Shown here: positions 31,546-40,656 of the stretch, piece by piece
Layout: each line of letters begins with the position of its first letter
How positions within the stretch are numbered: position 1 is the first letter of the stretch
Assembly (NCBI GenBank): GCA_029239785.1
Contig: JARBUG010000028.1
Coordinates: 1-48,262 of the forward strand
DNA from: Symbiobacteriaceae bacterium
GTDB taxonomy: Bacteria > Bacillota > Sulfobacillia > Symbiobacteriales > Symbiobacteriaceae
Reading direction: 5' to 3'
DNA length: 48,262 bases
Made by a program: the position numbers and the translations under genes
The notes under the pieces: generated by a model
Told to the model about the DNA's origin: nothing
The model's input: the letters and a program-made list of their open reading frames with translations, nothing else
The model's database searches: none

Positions 31546-32178
31546 ATGAGCATCAAACGATCCTTCTGGAAGCGTGGGCTGGCCGCACTGGGCGCACTTG
31601 CGCTCGCCAGCACCGCCTACGTCGGCTACCAGTGGTACGATATCCAGCGGACCTGGCAGTCCGCCACCTTTGATACGCGCGACACAGCCATCATCCTCGG
31701 TGCCGGTGTCTGGGACGGCAAGCCCAGCCCCGCCCTGCGGGAGCGCCTCGACGTGGCTGTCAAGCTCTACCGGCAGCGCCTGATTCGCAACTACATCATC
31801 TGCACCGGCGGGGTGGGCGATGACCCCCGCTCGGAGGCGTCGGTCTGCGCCGAGTACCTGACCGGGCAGGGCGTGCCGGCAGAGGTGATCCTCCTGGAGG
31901 AGCGCTCCACCTCCACCCTGGAGAACCTGGCCAACGCCCGGGAGATCATGCGTGAGAAGAACCTGACCTACGCCTTCGTGGTGACACACGGGTTCCATAC
32001 CAAGCGTGCCCTTCTGATGGCCGAAGACCTCTCCATCGACGCGGCCGCGGCGCCGGTCACCATCAGGCCCATCAACGAAAGGTACCTCGTCTTCCGTGAA
32101 GTGGCCGCGATCACTTACTACCGCCTGGGCGGGCGGGCGCGGGTGGCTCTCTTCCGCTGGAGCGTCATCGACCGATGA
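31546..32178 (+). CDS. DUF218/YdcF-SanA-like membrane protein
   Basis: 210-aa protein with one N-terminal membrane helix (LAALGALALASTAYVGY) and an extracytoplasmic DUF218 domain. AIILGAGVWDGKPSPALRER is the conserved first segment, ICTGGVGDD the second, and LLEERSTSTLENLANAREIM the third. Relatives (SanA, YdcF) affect envelope integrity; the reaction is not established. AAAGGA lies closely before ATG 31546; the frame opens at 31468 without a site. It is divergent from the rsgA unit. Confidence 0.87.
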   Translation: MSIKRSFWKRGLAALGALALASTAYVGYQWYDIQRTWQSATFDTRDTAIILGAGVWDGKPSPALRERLDVAVKLYRQRLIRNYIICTGGVGDDPRSEASVCAEYLTGQGVPAEVILLEERSTSTLENLANAREIMREKNLTYAFVVTHGFHTKRALLMAEDLSIDAAAAPVTIRPINERYLVFREVAAITYYRLGGRARVALFRWSVIDR

Positions 32179-32230
32179 GAAAAAGCTGAACGTCCACCCC
32201 CACAAATGTGCGTGCCCTCCGTTCTTCTTG

Positions 32231-32247
32231 GTGTGACTCATTCACAC
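32231..32247. promoter_or_regulatory. Inverted repeat GTGTGA-N5-TCACAC, possible operator
   Basis: Perfect 6-bp arms at 32231-32236 and 32242-32247, ending 3 bases before the GGGAGGGG binding site of the alpha/beta hydrolase gene. The position fits a repressor site or a 5'-UTR hairpin. The binding factor is unknown. Confidence 0.45.
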
Positions 32248-32264
32248 ATGGGAGGGGTACACAC

Positions 32265-33053
32265 ATGCAGACGGTCTGCAATGGGGTTCGGATCAACTAT
32301 CGCCTGACGGGCGAGGGGGCGCCCGTCACCTTCATTCACGGGCTCACCGCCAGCCACCGGGTTTGGCGAGATCAGGAGGCGATGCTCGCCGCAACCCACA
32401 AGGTATTGGCCTACGATCTGCGGGGCCACGGCGAATCCGAGAAGCCGGCTGACAACTCGTTTAGCTTTGCGTCTCACGTGCAGGACCTGCTGGAACTGCT
32501 GGACAGCCAGTCGATTCAGCAGACCGCCCTGGTCGGCTGGTCGATGGGTGTCTCGGTCGCCATTGCATTCGCCGCCGCGCACCCCGAGCGGGTCAGCCGG
32601 TTGGTATTGATCGATGGCACACCCATGCTGGTGGCCAAGCCCGACTTCCCCTACGCCATGCCGCCCGAGCAGCAGGCCATGCTGATCGGCGCCGCCCAGC
32701 AGGACTTCAACGGCCTGATGAAGACCTTCGGCCAGATGATGATGCCCGAGCCCCACGATCCTGAACTGGATGACTGGCTCCGGGGCATGGCCCACATGAC
32801 CGGCCCTGCGGTCTATGTCGCCATCATGCAGCAGGCCGCCCCGCTTGACCTGCGCCCCGAGATCGGGCAGGTGACGGCACCCACCCTCGTCATACACGGC
32901 GACCAGGATATGATCTGCCCCCTGCCCGCGGGGCAGTATATCGCCGAGCACATTCCCGGAGCCGCGTTCCGGGTGATCGAGGGCACAGGCCACGCCCCCT
33001 TCCTGACCCGGGCAGCGGATGTGAACGCGATCATCAGCCAGTTCCTCGCTTAG
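32265..33053 (+). CDS. Alpha/beta-fold hydrolase
   Basis: 262-aa cytoplasmic hydrolase of the BioH/haloperoxidase-like type. VTFIHGLTASHRVW holds the oxyanion HG, AYDLRGHGESEKP the typical loop, LVGWSMGVSVA the nucleophile Ser, VIHGDQDMICP the Asp, and GTGHAPF the catalytic His. GGGAGGGG lies 7 bases before ATG 32265. It is preceded by a small palindrome and appears monocistronic. Ester, lactone and C-C bond substrates are all possible in this family. Confidence 0.92.
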   Translation: MQTVCNGVRINYRLTGEGAPVTFIHGLTASHRVWRDQEAMLAATHKVLAYDLRGHGESEKPADNSFSFASHVQDLLELLDSQSIQQTALVGWSMGVSVAIAFAAAHPERVSRLVLIDGTPMLVAKPDFPYAMPPEQQAMLIGAAQQDFNGLMKTFGQMMMPEPHDPELDDWLRGMAHMTGPAVYVAIMQQAAPLDLRPEIGQVTAPTLVIHGDQDMICPLPAGQYIAEHIPGAAFRVIEGTGHAPFLTRAADVNAIISQFLA

Positions 33054-33098
33054 GACGCTGGGGTTGAGGAGTGTAAGCAACCCCGCCGCGAGAGAGCG

Positions 33099-33800
33099 CT
33101 AACCCCAGGCCCCACTCAGCAGCGCCCGCGTCTCCACCACCGCCGTCTCCCAGATGGCAAGCATCTCCGCATCCGGGCGCTCATACAGGCCGCCGAAGTT
33201 GCCGTCGCCCAGGTAGCGCCGGGTCTCCTCCGGGTTCAGCAACCGCAGGTGGGCAAAGTCGCACATCGGCTTCTGCACCTGCGGCTGGGCCACGCCGGGC
33301 AGGCGGGTCCAGGGGAAGTTCTCCATCCACGAAGCGTGGCTGGCGACGGGGTCGCAGGCGGTCACCTTCGCCCAGGTTTCGGGTGCGTTCCACCAGTTGT
33401 GCCACTTGACCCGGCAGCCTGTCCGGTCGCTCATCCACTCGGTCGCTAACGACTGCGCCGGCGTGTTACCGCCGTGCCCGTTTACCACCAGAATCCGGCG
33501 GAAGCCCATGTCGGCGAGGCTGTCGAGCAGGTCACGCACCACCGACAGGTAGGTCTGGACCCGGACGTGCACGCTGCCCGGGTAGCGCCGGAACGAAGGC
33601 GTAATGCCGTATGCAAAAACCGGAAAGACGGGAATGCCCAGCGGTTCAGCCGCCTCCGCCGACACCCGCTCCGCCAGAATCGAATCCGTTGCCAGCGTCA
33701 GATAAGCGTGCTGCTCGGTCGAGCCGAGCGGCAGCACCACCCGGTCGTCGTGCTTCAGGTACTCCTCCACCTGCATCCAGTTCATCTGGGAAATCAGCAC
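33099..33800 (-). CDS. Creatininase-family amidohydrolase
   Basis: 233-aa metal-dependent amidohydrolase. LPLGSTEQHAYL gives the first metal-binding Glu and His, TDSILAERV the Asp region, VVNGHGGN the central His motif, and NPEETRRYLGDG lies near the end. Relatives include creatinine amidohydrolase, MftE and the formamide hydrolases of riboflavin-type pathways. The frame opens at 33842, but GAGGAGGT lies 8 bases before GTG 33800. It stands alone on the minus strand, so the pathway is not indicated. Confidence 0.9.
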   Translation of the reverse strand: MLISQMNWMQVEEYLKHDDRVVLPLGSTEQHAYLTLATDSILAERVSAEAAEPLGIPVFPVFAYGITPSFRRYPGSVHVRVQTYLSVVRDLLDSLADMGFRRILVVNGHGGNTPAQSLATEWMSDRTGCRVKWHNWWNAPETWAKVTACDPVASHASWMENFPWTRLPGVAQPQVQKPMCDFAHLRLLNPEETRRYLGDGNFGGLYERPDAEMLAIWETAVVETRALLSGAWG

Positions 33801-33946
33801 GGTTGTATACCTCCTCGGTGGCTCTTCCCCCTCATTCTGCACACGCTTTTCTCGCTTCGCAACTTTTTTTGTGCATAGCTGAAGGGTTCGCCGTACCTAC
33901 CTTCGTCATAAGGGGTGTGACTACCGACCAGGGAGGAAGATTTCGC

Positions 33947-34789
33947 TTGAAGACGATGAAGTACGGGCTGCTGGCCGTGGCCGCGGCGTGGATTCTTAGT
34001 GGCTGCACCGTTCAGGTATCTGGGTCGTTTACGGACGACTGCAAGTTCCAGGAAGAGCATACCGCCACCATTCCCGTGGGTGCGGTCAAGAACCTGTCTG
34101 TCATCGCCGACTCCGGCTCGCTGCGGGTCGAAGGGCGCCCGGGGCTGACCGAAGTCCGGGTGCAGGGCACGGCCTGCGCCTCCTCAGAAAACCTGCTCAG
34201 CCAGGTAGACCTGCGGACGGAGAATGCCGGCGACGTGGTGCGGGTGCAAGCCATCGTCCCCAGCGTTACGTTCGGCAACTCCCCGCGGCTCGATCTGATC
34301 ATCGAAGTGCCGGACACGATGCTCGCCAGCATTCAGGATGAGAGCGGCGATATTCAGGTCCAGCGTGTCGCCGGGGTCGTCGTGAAGGATGACTCAGGCA
34401 GCATCGACCTGATCGAGATCACCGGTCCGATTCGCATCACTGACGACTCGGGCGACATCGAAATCCGTGACGCCAGCGGCAAGGTGGTCATCGAAGAGGA
34501 CCAATCTGGCAACATCCGCATCGACGGTGTCAAGGGCGATGTGCAGATCGACCGTGACGACTCCGGCGACATCGACATCACCGAAGTCACCGGCAGTGTG
34601 ACCATCGACGAAGATAACTCGGGCAACATCCAGATCCTTGATATCACCGGGAACGTGCTGATCAGCGAGGATGACTCGGGGAGCATTGATGTGAACCGGG
34701 TTCAGGGCGACTTTACGGTGCGGCGCGACGGGTCCGGCAACATCCACTACAGCAACGTGGGCGGACAGACCACCGTTCCCAGGAAGTAA
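33947..34789 (+). CDS. DUF4097-type beta-solenoid lipoprotein
   Basis: 280-aa surface lipoprotein. The leader ends in ILSGC (Cys20). From about residue 131 to 270, eight repeats each begin with (D/E/Q/N/G)SG(D/S/N)I. The repeat Ser residues fall at 133, 150, 168, 187, 206, 225, 244 and 263, an exact 19-residue period in the last part. This predicts a right-handed beta-helix with an Asp/Ser-rich edge that could bind Ca or other cations (inference). GGAGG lies 10 bases before TTG 33947; the ATG at 33956 is too far for it. A perfect terminator follows. Confidence 0.87.
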   Translation: MKTMKYGLLAVAAAWILSGCTVQVSGSFTDDCKFQEEHTATIPVGAVKNLSVIADSGSLRVEGRPGLTEVRVQGTACASSENLLSQVDLRTENAGDVVRVQAIVPSVTFGNSPRLDLIIEVPDTMLASIQDESGDIQVQRVAGVVVKDDSGSIDLIEITGPIRITDDSGDIEIRDASGKVVIEEDQSGNIRIDGVKGDVQIDRDDSGDIDITEVTGSVTIDEDNSGNIQILDITGNVLISEDDSGSIDVNRVQGDFTVRRDGSGNIHYSNVGGQTTVPRK

Positions 34790-34804
34790 AGAGCGGTCAG
34801 GCCC

Positions 34805-34833
34805 GACGGCCCGGAGTGTGACTCCGGGCCGTC
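34805..34833 (+). terminator. Terminator of the DUF4097 gene
   Basis: A perfect 13-bp stem (GACGGCCCGGAGT at 34805-34817 with 34821-34833) and a 3-base loop, followed by TTTGTG. It lies 15 bases after the stop. Confidence 0.85.
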
Positions 34834-34890
34834 TTTGTGCCTATCGTCCCAATGTGCAAATGGGACTGGAATCCCTTCCATTCATTTCCT

Positions 34891-34927
34891 TTTTCCTGTA
34901 AGATGGTGCATACCATTATCAGGAAAA
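34891..34927. promoter_or_regulatory. Nested palindrome overlapping a putative promoter
   Basis: TTTTCCTG (34891-34898) pairs with CAGGAAAA (34920-34927). Between them ATGGT (34903-34907) pairs with ACCAT (34912-34916). A -10-like TAAGAT (34899-34904) lies inside, with a weak TTCCAT 17 bases upstream. It stands just before the broken peptidase-like gene and looks like an operator. Confidence 0.45.
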
Positions 34928-34943
34928 GAGGGATTCTGTTCCC

Positions 34944-35791
34944 ATGCGCACGCAACTTTACGTGTCGCTGGTGCCCTTCCTGATTTTCTCGGCGCTCCAG
35001 GCGCCCATGCAGATGGGCGGCGTCTCCCTTCCGAATGAGCTCCGGTCAACTGGCGCAACGGCCGCGGACGTCACCGACCTGGCGCTGGAGCAAGGCGCCA
35101 CCTATGATCTCTCTTTGTTGATGGCCGTCGCCGACCGTTTCCCGAAGCTGAAGCGCCTGACGCTGACCGGGCCGGCTGATCTGCCCACCGACACCTCCGC
35201 CGAAACGAACGACCAGTGGTCCCTCCGTGTGGAGACGGCCCACGGTATCTTCCTGGGAGACGCCGGCATGACCATGGCCCAATTGCTCCGCTACGCAAGC
35301 TTTCTCGAGCGCACGGCCGTCGCTGAGTTGGAGCGGGACACCGGCCTCCGTCCGCAAACGGTCAAACCTGTCTTCCAGCTCTACGGCGACGAAGCGCACT
35401 GGCATCTGGTCGCCGGCTCCGGCACGTTCTGGGGCTACTACGCCGCACCTGGCTGAATGAAGGGCTGGCCTACAACCTCTCCTGGCGCATCGAGCAGCGG
35501 GCCGATTCCTGGCTGAACCCCTTTGTCCGGCGTGAGTGGCTCCGGGTCGCCAACAACAAGGAACTGCCCGTGCCCGATCTGGCTTCACACCGCGATCAGG
35601 ACCAGTTCACCATTACGGCCGTCTCCCACTTGCTGCAGACCCGCGACCGCGACGGGCTGGTGCCCTTTTTCGAGCAGACCCGCAGCGGCAAGCCCTTCGA
35701 GACAGCCTTTGCGCAGGCGTTTGGGGCAACGCCCGCCGAGTTCGAGGCAGAGTACCGCGCCGAGGTGGAACGGCTGCGAGCAGACCGGTAA
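34944..35791 (+). pseudogene. Peptidase-MA-like secreted protein, frameshifted and lacking HExxH
   Basis: The first part (34944-35456) starts with a signal-like leader (MRTQLYVSLVPFLIFSALQA) and reads up to FQLYGDEAHW…TFWGYYAAPG, then stops. The coding pattern continues at once in another frame as RRTWLNEGLAYNLSWRIEQ and runs to 35791, ending FGATPAEFEAEYRAEVERL. WLNEGLA and the tail are typical of gluzincin peptidase-MA proteins, in which an HExxH helix precedes WLNEGLA. No frame at the junction (about 35420-35450) encodes HExxH, so a small internal deletion with frameshift is likely. Programmed frameshifting is less likely because no slippery heptamer is evident. Confidence 0.7.
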
Positions 35792-35792
35792 C

Positions 35793-35835
35793 GAATCCGG
35801 GGCGCCCGGCAAGGGGCACCCCGGATTCTTTTTTT
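35793..35835 (+). terminator. Intrinsic terminator after the peptidase-like pseudogene
   Basis: GAATCCGGGG (35793-35802) pairs with CCCCGGATTC (35819-35828), with an inner GCCC/GGGC pair, followed by seven Ts. A classical strong terminator directly after the stop codon. Confidence 0.93.
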
Positions 35836-35903
35836 GGAAGGGAACTTTCCGATCACTCGTGCGTCTTTATGGTTGTTTGCCGAAAACACCCTGGAGGCGC
35901 GTC

Positions 35904-37649
35904 ATGAATATTCCTGTGAAGCGGTACCTGGCTCTGCTGGCCCGGTACTTGCTGCCCCAGTGGCCCAAGGCTGCGCTGCTCGCGGCCCTGCTGGCCGGAG
36001 GCATTAGCCTGCAGCTCTACAACCCGCAGATTCTCCGCCGGTTCCTGGACAATGCCACGGCCGGTGCGGGCGCCGGCACCCTGACCGCACAGGCCCTGCT
36101 CTTTATTGCCCTTGCGCTGGTCAACCAGCTGGTTACGGCCTTCGCCCGCTACGTGGGCGAACAGGTAAGCTGGACGGCGACCAACGACCTGCGGGCCGAT
36201 GTGGCCGCCCACTGCCTTAAGCTCGACCTGGCCTTCCACAAGAGCCGCACCTCCGGCGAAATGGTCGAGCGCATCGATGGCGACATTACGGCGCTCTCCA
36301 ACTTCTTTTCCCAGATGATCATCGACATCGTCGGAAACGTGGTGCTAATGGCCGGCGTGCTGGTCCTGCTCTTTCGCGAAGATTGGCGGGCCGGGCTGAC
36401 CATGACGCTCTTTGCCGTGGTCACGCTCTATGTGCTGAGCGCCATTCGCTCCTTCGCCATGCCCTTCTGGTCGGAGCAGCGGCAGGCCTCGGCAGAACTG
36501 TTCGGTTTCCTGGGCGAATCGCTCTCCGGCACCGAAGCGATCCGCTCCAGCGGGGCCGAGGGCCACGTCATGTATCGGTTCGGGCAGATTATTCAGCGCC
36601 TGTACCGGTTGAACCTCCGGTCCGGCATGACCAACGCCATGATGTGGGGGTCGTCGGTGCTGATCTTCGCAATCGGCACGGCGATGGCCTTCGGCCTGGG
36701 CGCCTACCTCTACACCACGGGCGCCGTCACACTAGGCACCGTCTACCTGATTTTCAACTACACCGAACTGCTCCGGCGGCCCATCGAGCAGATTCGCACG
36801 CAGATGCAGGACCTGCAGAAGGCCGGGGCCTCCATCGGGCGGGTGGAAGAGCTGCTGCAAACCGCCTCGTCCGTGGGCCAGGGCGGCGACCGCCGCCTGC
36901 CTGCCGGGGCGCTGCCCGTCGCGTTCGATGAGGTCAGCTTTGCGTATGAGGCGGACGACCCCGTGCTGCAGGGGCTCTCGTTCCAACTGAAGCCGGGGCA
37001 GGTCATGGGCCTGCTGGGCCGTACGGGCAGCGGCAAGTCGACCCTCGCCCGGCTGCTGCTCCGTTTCTATGACCCGTCAAAGGGCACGGTTTCGCTGGGC
37101 GGAGTGGATTTGCGGACGGCACCGCTGGCGGATGTGCGCCGCCGGGTCGGCTTTGTGACGCAGGATGTGCAGCTCTTCGCCGCGTCGGTGCGTGACAACC
37201 TGACCTTTTTCGATAGCGGCGTTAGCGACGAGCGGATTTTGGCCGTGCTGGACGACCTCGGGCTGGGGCACTGGGTACGCACCCTGCCCCACGGCCTTGA
37301 GACGCAGCTGGCGTCGGGCGGTGGCGGCCTCTCCGCGGGCGAGGCGCAGTTGCTGGCCTTTGCGCGGGTCTTCTTGGCCGACCCCGGCCTGGTGATTCTG
37401 GACGAGGCCTCCTCCCGCCTGGACCCCGCCACCGAGGCGCTCGTGGAGCGGGCCGTCTCCCGCCTGCTGGCGGGGCGGACGGGGATTATCATCGCTCACC
37501 GGCTGGCGACGGTGCAGCGGGCGGATCGGATTCTGATTCTGGAAGATGGCCGCATGCTGGAGCACGGCGCCCGGGAGGAACTGGCAGCCGCCCCGGCTTC
37601 GCGCTTTGCCACGCTCCTGCGTACGGGGCTTGAGGAGGTGCTGGCCTGA
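35904..37649 (+). CDS. ABC exporter half-transporter (first subunit)
   Basis: 581-aa fusion of a six-helix exporter membrane domain (about 1-320) and an ATPase domain. Walker [10 protein letters not shown] is near 372, Walker B with catalytic Glu LVILDEASS near 495, and the switch His in [10 protein letters not shown] near 529. The signature reads LSAGEAQ near 475 instead of LSGGQ, a degenerate form. GGAGG lies about 8 bases before ATG 35904. The stop overlaps the start of the second subunit by one base, so they form a heterodimer. Substrate unknown; drugs, lipids and peptides are possible. Confidence 0.93.
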   Translation: MNIPVKRYLALLARYLLPQWPKAALLAALLAGGISLQLYNPQILRRFLDNATAGAGAGTLTAQALLFIALALVNQLVTAFARYVGEQVSWTATNDLRADVAAHCLKLDLAFHKSRTSGEMVERIDGDITALSNFFSQMIIDIVGNVVLMAGVLVLLFREDWRAGLTMTLFAVVTLYVLSAIRSFAMPFWSEQRQASAELFGFLGESLSGTEAIRSSGAEGHVMYRFGQIIQRLYRLNLRSGMTNAMMWGSSVLIFAIGTAMAFGLGAYLYTTGAVTLGTVYLIFNYTELLRRPIEQIRTQMQDLQKAGASIGRVEELLQTASSVGQGGDRRLPAGALPVAFDEVSFAYEADDPVLQGLSFQLKPGQVMGLLGRTGSGKSTLARLLLRFYDPSKGTVSLGGVDLRTAPLADVRRRVGFVTQDVQLFAASVRDNLTFFDSGVSDERILAVLDDLGLGHWVRTLPHGLETQLASGGGGLSAGEAQLLAFARVFLADPGLVILDEASSRLDPATEALVERAVSRLLAGRTGIIIAHRLATVQRADRILILEDGRMLEHGAREELAAAPASRFATLLRTGLEEVLA

Positions 37650-39421
37650 TGAGCACGTGGCGGTACATGTGGGGACTGATTACGTACCGGCCCTGGCTGT
37701 ATGCGGTCAACATCGTCCTATGGATTGGTGTGCACACGTCGACGATGCTGCCCGGTATTGTGACCCGGCTCTACTTTGACCATTTGACTGACTCGGCGCA
37801 GGCAGGCCTGACCGTCTGGTCGATCATCGCCCTGCTGATCGCCTTTGCGCTGGGCCGCGTCATGCTGATTGCGGCCGGTTTCTATGCGTCGATCCTCAGC
37901 CGGAACTACATGGCCGGTCTGCTGCGTCGGAACCTGCTGGCCCGCATTTTACGGCGGCCTGGGGCTGCGGCGCTGCCGGAGGCGCCGGGTGAAGCGCTCT
38001 CGCGCTTCCGCGACGATGTCGCGCAGGCCGAAGATGCTGCGGACTGGCTGCTTGATGTGTTTGGTTTTGTGGTCTTCTGCATCTCGGCGCTCTTTATGTT
38101 GCTCAGCATTAACGCCAAGCTGACCATACTGGTCTTTATGCCCCTGGTCGGCGTGCTGGTGGTGACCCGGATCGCGGGCAACCGGCTGCAGCAAAATCGG
38201 CGGAGCAGCCGGGCCGCCACCGCCCGGGTGACCGGCCTGATCAGCGAAATGTTCAGCTCGGTGCAGGCGATTCAGGTGGCGGGCGCTGAAGAGCGGATGA
38301 CCGGCCACTTCCGGCGCCTCAATGATGAGCGGCGCCGGCTGATGCTCCGTGACCGGCTGCTCAACCTGGTGGTGGAGTCGGTGTCGAGCAACACCGCTTC
38401 GCTGGGCACCGGGCTGGTGCTGTTGCTTTCGGGCACAGCGATTGGCGACGGGAGCTTTTCGGTGGGCGATTTTGCCCTGTATGCTTATTACCTGACCTTT
38501 GTCTCGGACTTCACGCAGAGCGTGGGGCGGTGGCTGGCCCACTACAAGCAGACCAGTGTCTCCTTCGACCGCCTCACCATGCTGATGCAGGGCGCCCCGC
38601 CCGCGGAGTTGGTCCGGCATGAGCCGCTGGCCCTGCGGGGTCCCCTCCCCGGGCCGGCGCCCGCGGCGCCCGTCGGGTCTGACCGGCTGGAGAGTCTGGC
38701 TGTGACCGGGCTGACGTATCGGTACCCCGACTCAGGTCGGGGTGTTGAGGCGGTCGACTTGCACATCGCACGCGGCAGCTTCACCGTGATTGTTGGGCGG
38801 ATTGGGGCGGGGAAGAGCACGCTGCTCCGGGCGCTGACCGGGCTGCTGCCGGCCCAATCCGGCGAGATTCGCTGGAATGACCGCCCGGTGGATGATGCCG
38901 CCTCGTTCTTCGTACCGCCGCGCTGCGCCACCACGCCCCAGATTCCGCTGCTCTTTAGCGATACGCTCGCCGGGAACATCCTGATGGGTGTTCCTGAGGA
39001 GCGGGCCGACCTGCCCGGAGCAATTCGGTCGGCGGTGATGGAGCAGGATTTGCAGGGCATGGAGCACGGTTTGGAGACGGTGGTCGGCACCCGGGGCGTG
39101 AGGCTGTCGGGCGGGCAGGTGCAGCGGGCGGCTGCGGCCCGCATGTTTGTGCGGGAGCCGGAGCTGCTGGTCTTTGATGATCTGTCCAGTGCGCTGGATG
39201 TGGAGACCGAGCGGGTGCTCTGGGAGCGGGTCTTCGAGCGGGCAGATGCCACCTGTCTGGTGGTGTCGCACCGCCGGGCAGCCCTGCGCCGGGCCGATCA
39301 GATTCTCGTGCTGCGGGACGGCCGGATTGTGGACCAAGGTAAGCTGGATGACCTGCTTGCGCGGTGTGAGGAAATGCAGCAGTTATGGCACTCGGTGCCG
39401 GAGCCGGAGGCAGTTATTTAG
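37649..39421 (+). CDS. ABC exporter half-transporter (second subunit, Walker B Asp)
   Basis: 590-aa exporter half. The membrane domain (about 1-320) is followed by a Pro/Ala-rich linker and an ATPase domain with Walker [10 protein letters not shown] near 383, an intact signature [13 protein letters not shown] near 485, and SHR at the switch. Walker B is [12 protein letters not shown] near 506, with Asp in place of the catalytic Glu. Together with the LSAGE of its partner this fits the one-consensus, one-degenerate-site plan of heterodimeric exporters such as BmrCD. The last codons (…AVI-stop) lie inside a copy of the dispersed repeat, which supplies the TAG. Confidence 0.93.
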   Translation: MSTWRYMWGLITYRPWLYAVNIVLWIGVHTSTMLPGIVTRLYFDHLTDSAQAGLTVWSIIALLIAFALGRVMLIAAGFYASILSRNYMAGLLRRNLLARILRRPGAAALPEAPGEALSRFRDDVAQAEDAADWLLDVFGFVVFCISALFMLLSINAKLTILVFMPLVGVLVVTRIAGNRLQQNRRSSRAATARVTGLISEMFSSVQAIQVAGAEERMTGHFRRLNDERRRLMLRDRLLNLVVESVSSNTASLGTGLVLLLSGTAIGDGSFSVGDFALYAYYLTFVSDFTQSVGRWLAHYKQTSVSFDRLTMLMQGAPPAELVRHEPLALRGPLPGPAPAAPVGSDRLESLAVTGLTYRYPDSGRGVEAVDLHIARGSFTVIVGRIGAGKSTLLRALTGLLPAQSGEIRWNDRPVDDAASFFVPPRCATTPQIPLLFSDTLAGNILMGVPEERADLPGAIRSAVMEQDLQGMEHGLETVVGTRGVRLSGGQVQRAAAARMFVREPELLVFDDLSSALDVETERVLWERVFERADATCLVVSHRRAALRRADQILVLRDGRIVDQGKLDDLLARCEEMQQLWHSVPEPEAVI

Positions 39422-39451
39422 CCGCCGATTTCGCAGATCTGCACGGATTTT
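39415..39451. repeat. Third copy of the dispersed TATTTAGCCGC repeat
   Basis: TATTTAGCCGCCGATTTCGC followed by AGATCTGCACGGATTTT matches the two units at 16908-17005. It is a single half-element without an inverted partner. The stop codon TAG of the ABC gene (39419-39421) is part of it. Confidence 0.72.
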
Positions 39452-39465
39452 CCCGAGTCTGCCAG

Positions 39466-39843
39466 TCACCGCGCAAGCCAGACCCGCACCGCCGCCCCCG
39501 GGGCCAGCGCCCGCCCCGGGGCCGGCTCCTGCCGGACCACCTTCCCGTGCACGTCGCCCAGGCCTTCGAGGACGAGCCCGGTCCCACCCAGGGCCGCCCC
39601 GGCCTGGGCGAACGTCTTGCCCGTGAGCCCAGGCACCCGGACCTGCCGGGGCTGACCCGCGGCCGCCCCGGCCTCCAGCAAAGGCGGGTAGACACGCAGG
39701 ACCTCCACCTCAACCCCGTGGGCCGTCGCCACCTGCTCCTCGTTCCCGCTGCCCAGGTAGAGCATCCGTCCTGCCAGCCCGACGAAGAGCAACCCGATGC
39801 CCAGGAACCAGACCTTCAGTCCGAGCCCCATCCGCTCCTGCAC
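39466..39843 (-). CDS. Membrane-anchored single PASTA-domain protein
   Basis: 125-aa protein. One membrane helix (VWFLGIGLLFVGLAGRMLYL) near the N-terminus is followed by one PASTA domain (VRVPGLTGKTFAQAGAAL … VVRQEPAPGRALAPGAAVRVWLA). PASTA domains bind peptidoglycan fragments in PASTA kinases and penicillin-binding proteins; here there is no kinase or transpeptidase attached. The frame reaches further upstream, but GGGAGGC lies 8 bases before GTG 39843. It is divergent from the small gene at 39961. Confidence 0.8.
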   Translation of the reverse strand: MQERMGLGLKVWFLGIGLLFVGLAGRMLYLGSGNEEQVATAHGVEVEVLRVYPPLLEAGAAAGQPRQVRVPGLTGKTFAQAGAALGGTGLVLEGLGDVHGKVVRQEPAPGRALAPGAAVRVWLAR

Positions 39844-39960
39844 GCCGTCCCGCCTCCCAACCTGCCAAGCTATGTACCCGGCTAGTCTATGAGACATGCC
39901 TTCCGAACAGGACGCATAGCCTGTCTCGAAGCCAAAATGACCCGGGAGGAGCGAAGGCAG

Positions 39961-40233
39961 ATGGCGATGTTTCCACAGGGGAGGGCGCGGGCCGGCGGCA
40001 GGCCCAAGGTCTGGCCTGCCGCCGTGCTCGGGGCGGTGGTGCTGGGAGCGGCAGCCATATACGCCTTCAAAACGGCCGACTACCATGCCTACGACCTGGG
40101 CTACACCGCAGAGGGCGAACGGGTCAGTGTGCAGACCTGGGCGGTAGAACTGCCGGCCGGGTATGAACTGGTCTGGTGGCAGTCGACCCCGGACAGCCCG
40201 CAGGACGGACTGCGGTTCTTCCCGCCCCGGTAG
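39961..40233 (+). CDS. Small single-pass membrane protein, 90 aa
   Basis: Product starts MAMFPQGRARAGGRPKVWPA. The basic N-terminus is followed by one helix (AAVLGAVVLGAAAIYAF) and a 55-residue outer domain rich in Tyr, Trp and Glu (WAVELPAGYELVWWQSTP). GGGAGGAG lies about 8 bases before ATG 39961; the open frame begins at 39889 without such a site. It is convergent with the DUF3221-like gene, 13 bases away. Family not recognised. Confidence 0.68.
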   Translation: MAMFPQGRARAGGRPKVWPAAVLGAVVLGAAAIYAFKTADYHAYDLGYTAEGERVSVQTWAVELPAGYELVWWQSTPDSPQDGLRFFPPR

Positions 40234-40246
40234 GCTCTGGGCAGCA

Positions 40247-40609
40247 TCAGGGCCCGAAGATCAGAATCGTGCCCGCAGTCGTCTGGCAGGGGTAGCTCTC
40301 ACGGATCGGACCGGAAGCCCAGGCGCTCACTTTCTGCCCCACAGCCAGGTCGGCGGCCTTGGCAGAGTCGACCAGCTTTCCGTTTTGGCGATAGACCGCC
40401 GTCTTCTCCGTCACCGCAAACCAGCACTTGGCGTCGCCCGACTCCTGGTCGGGTTTCTCCTCGATCAGATACCCGTTGCCGCCTTTTTCCGTGATGGTCC
40501 CGCTCACCAGGGGCTTTTCGATCGGCATGCCGCCGCCCTTTTCGCCGCCGCTGCAAGCTGTGACGGAGAGAACGGTCAGCACCAAAGCCAGCGCCATCAT
40601 TACTCGCAT
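40247..40609 (-). CDS. DUF3221-like small lipoprotein
   Basis: 120-aa lipoprotein with the leader ALALVLTVLSVTAC, anchored at Cys19. The remainder is a small beta-barrel-like domain (SGTITEKGGNGYLIEE … CWFAVTEKTAVY … LAVGQKVSAWASGPIRESYPCQ), with two Cys that could form a disulfide. This order resembles DUF3221/YobA-type OB-like proteins. GAGGTG lies 8 bases before the ATG. The role is unknown. Confidence 0.75.
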   Translation of the reverse strand: MRVMMALALVLTVLSVTACSGGEKGGGMPIEKPLVSGTITEKGGNGYLIEEKPDQESGDAKCWFAVTEKTAVYRQNGKLVDSAKAADLAVGQKVSAWASGPIRESYPCQTTAGTILIFGP

Positions 40610-40656
40610 GGTGGTTCACCTCACAAGATGAGACGGAGCGAAGCGGCTCCCCGTTA

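Noticed and set aside
33059-33110. GGGGTT/AACCCC pairs between the hydrolase and creatininase genes as a terminator
   Set aside because: Arms are short, several pairings compete, and no T-run follows on either strand.
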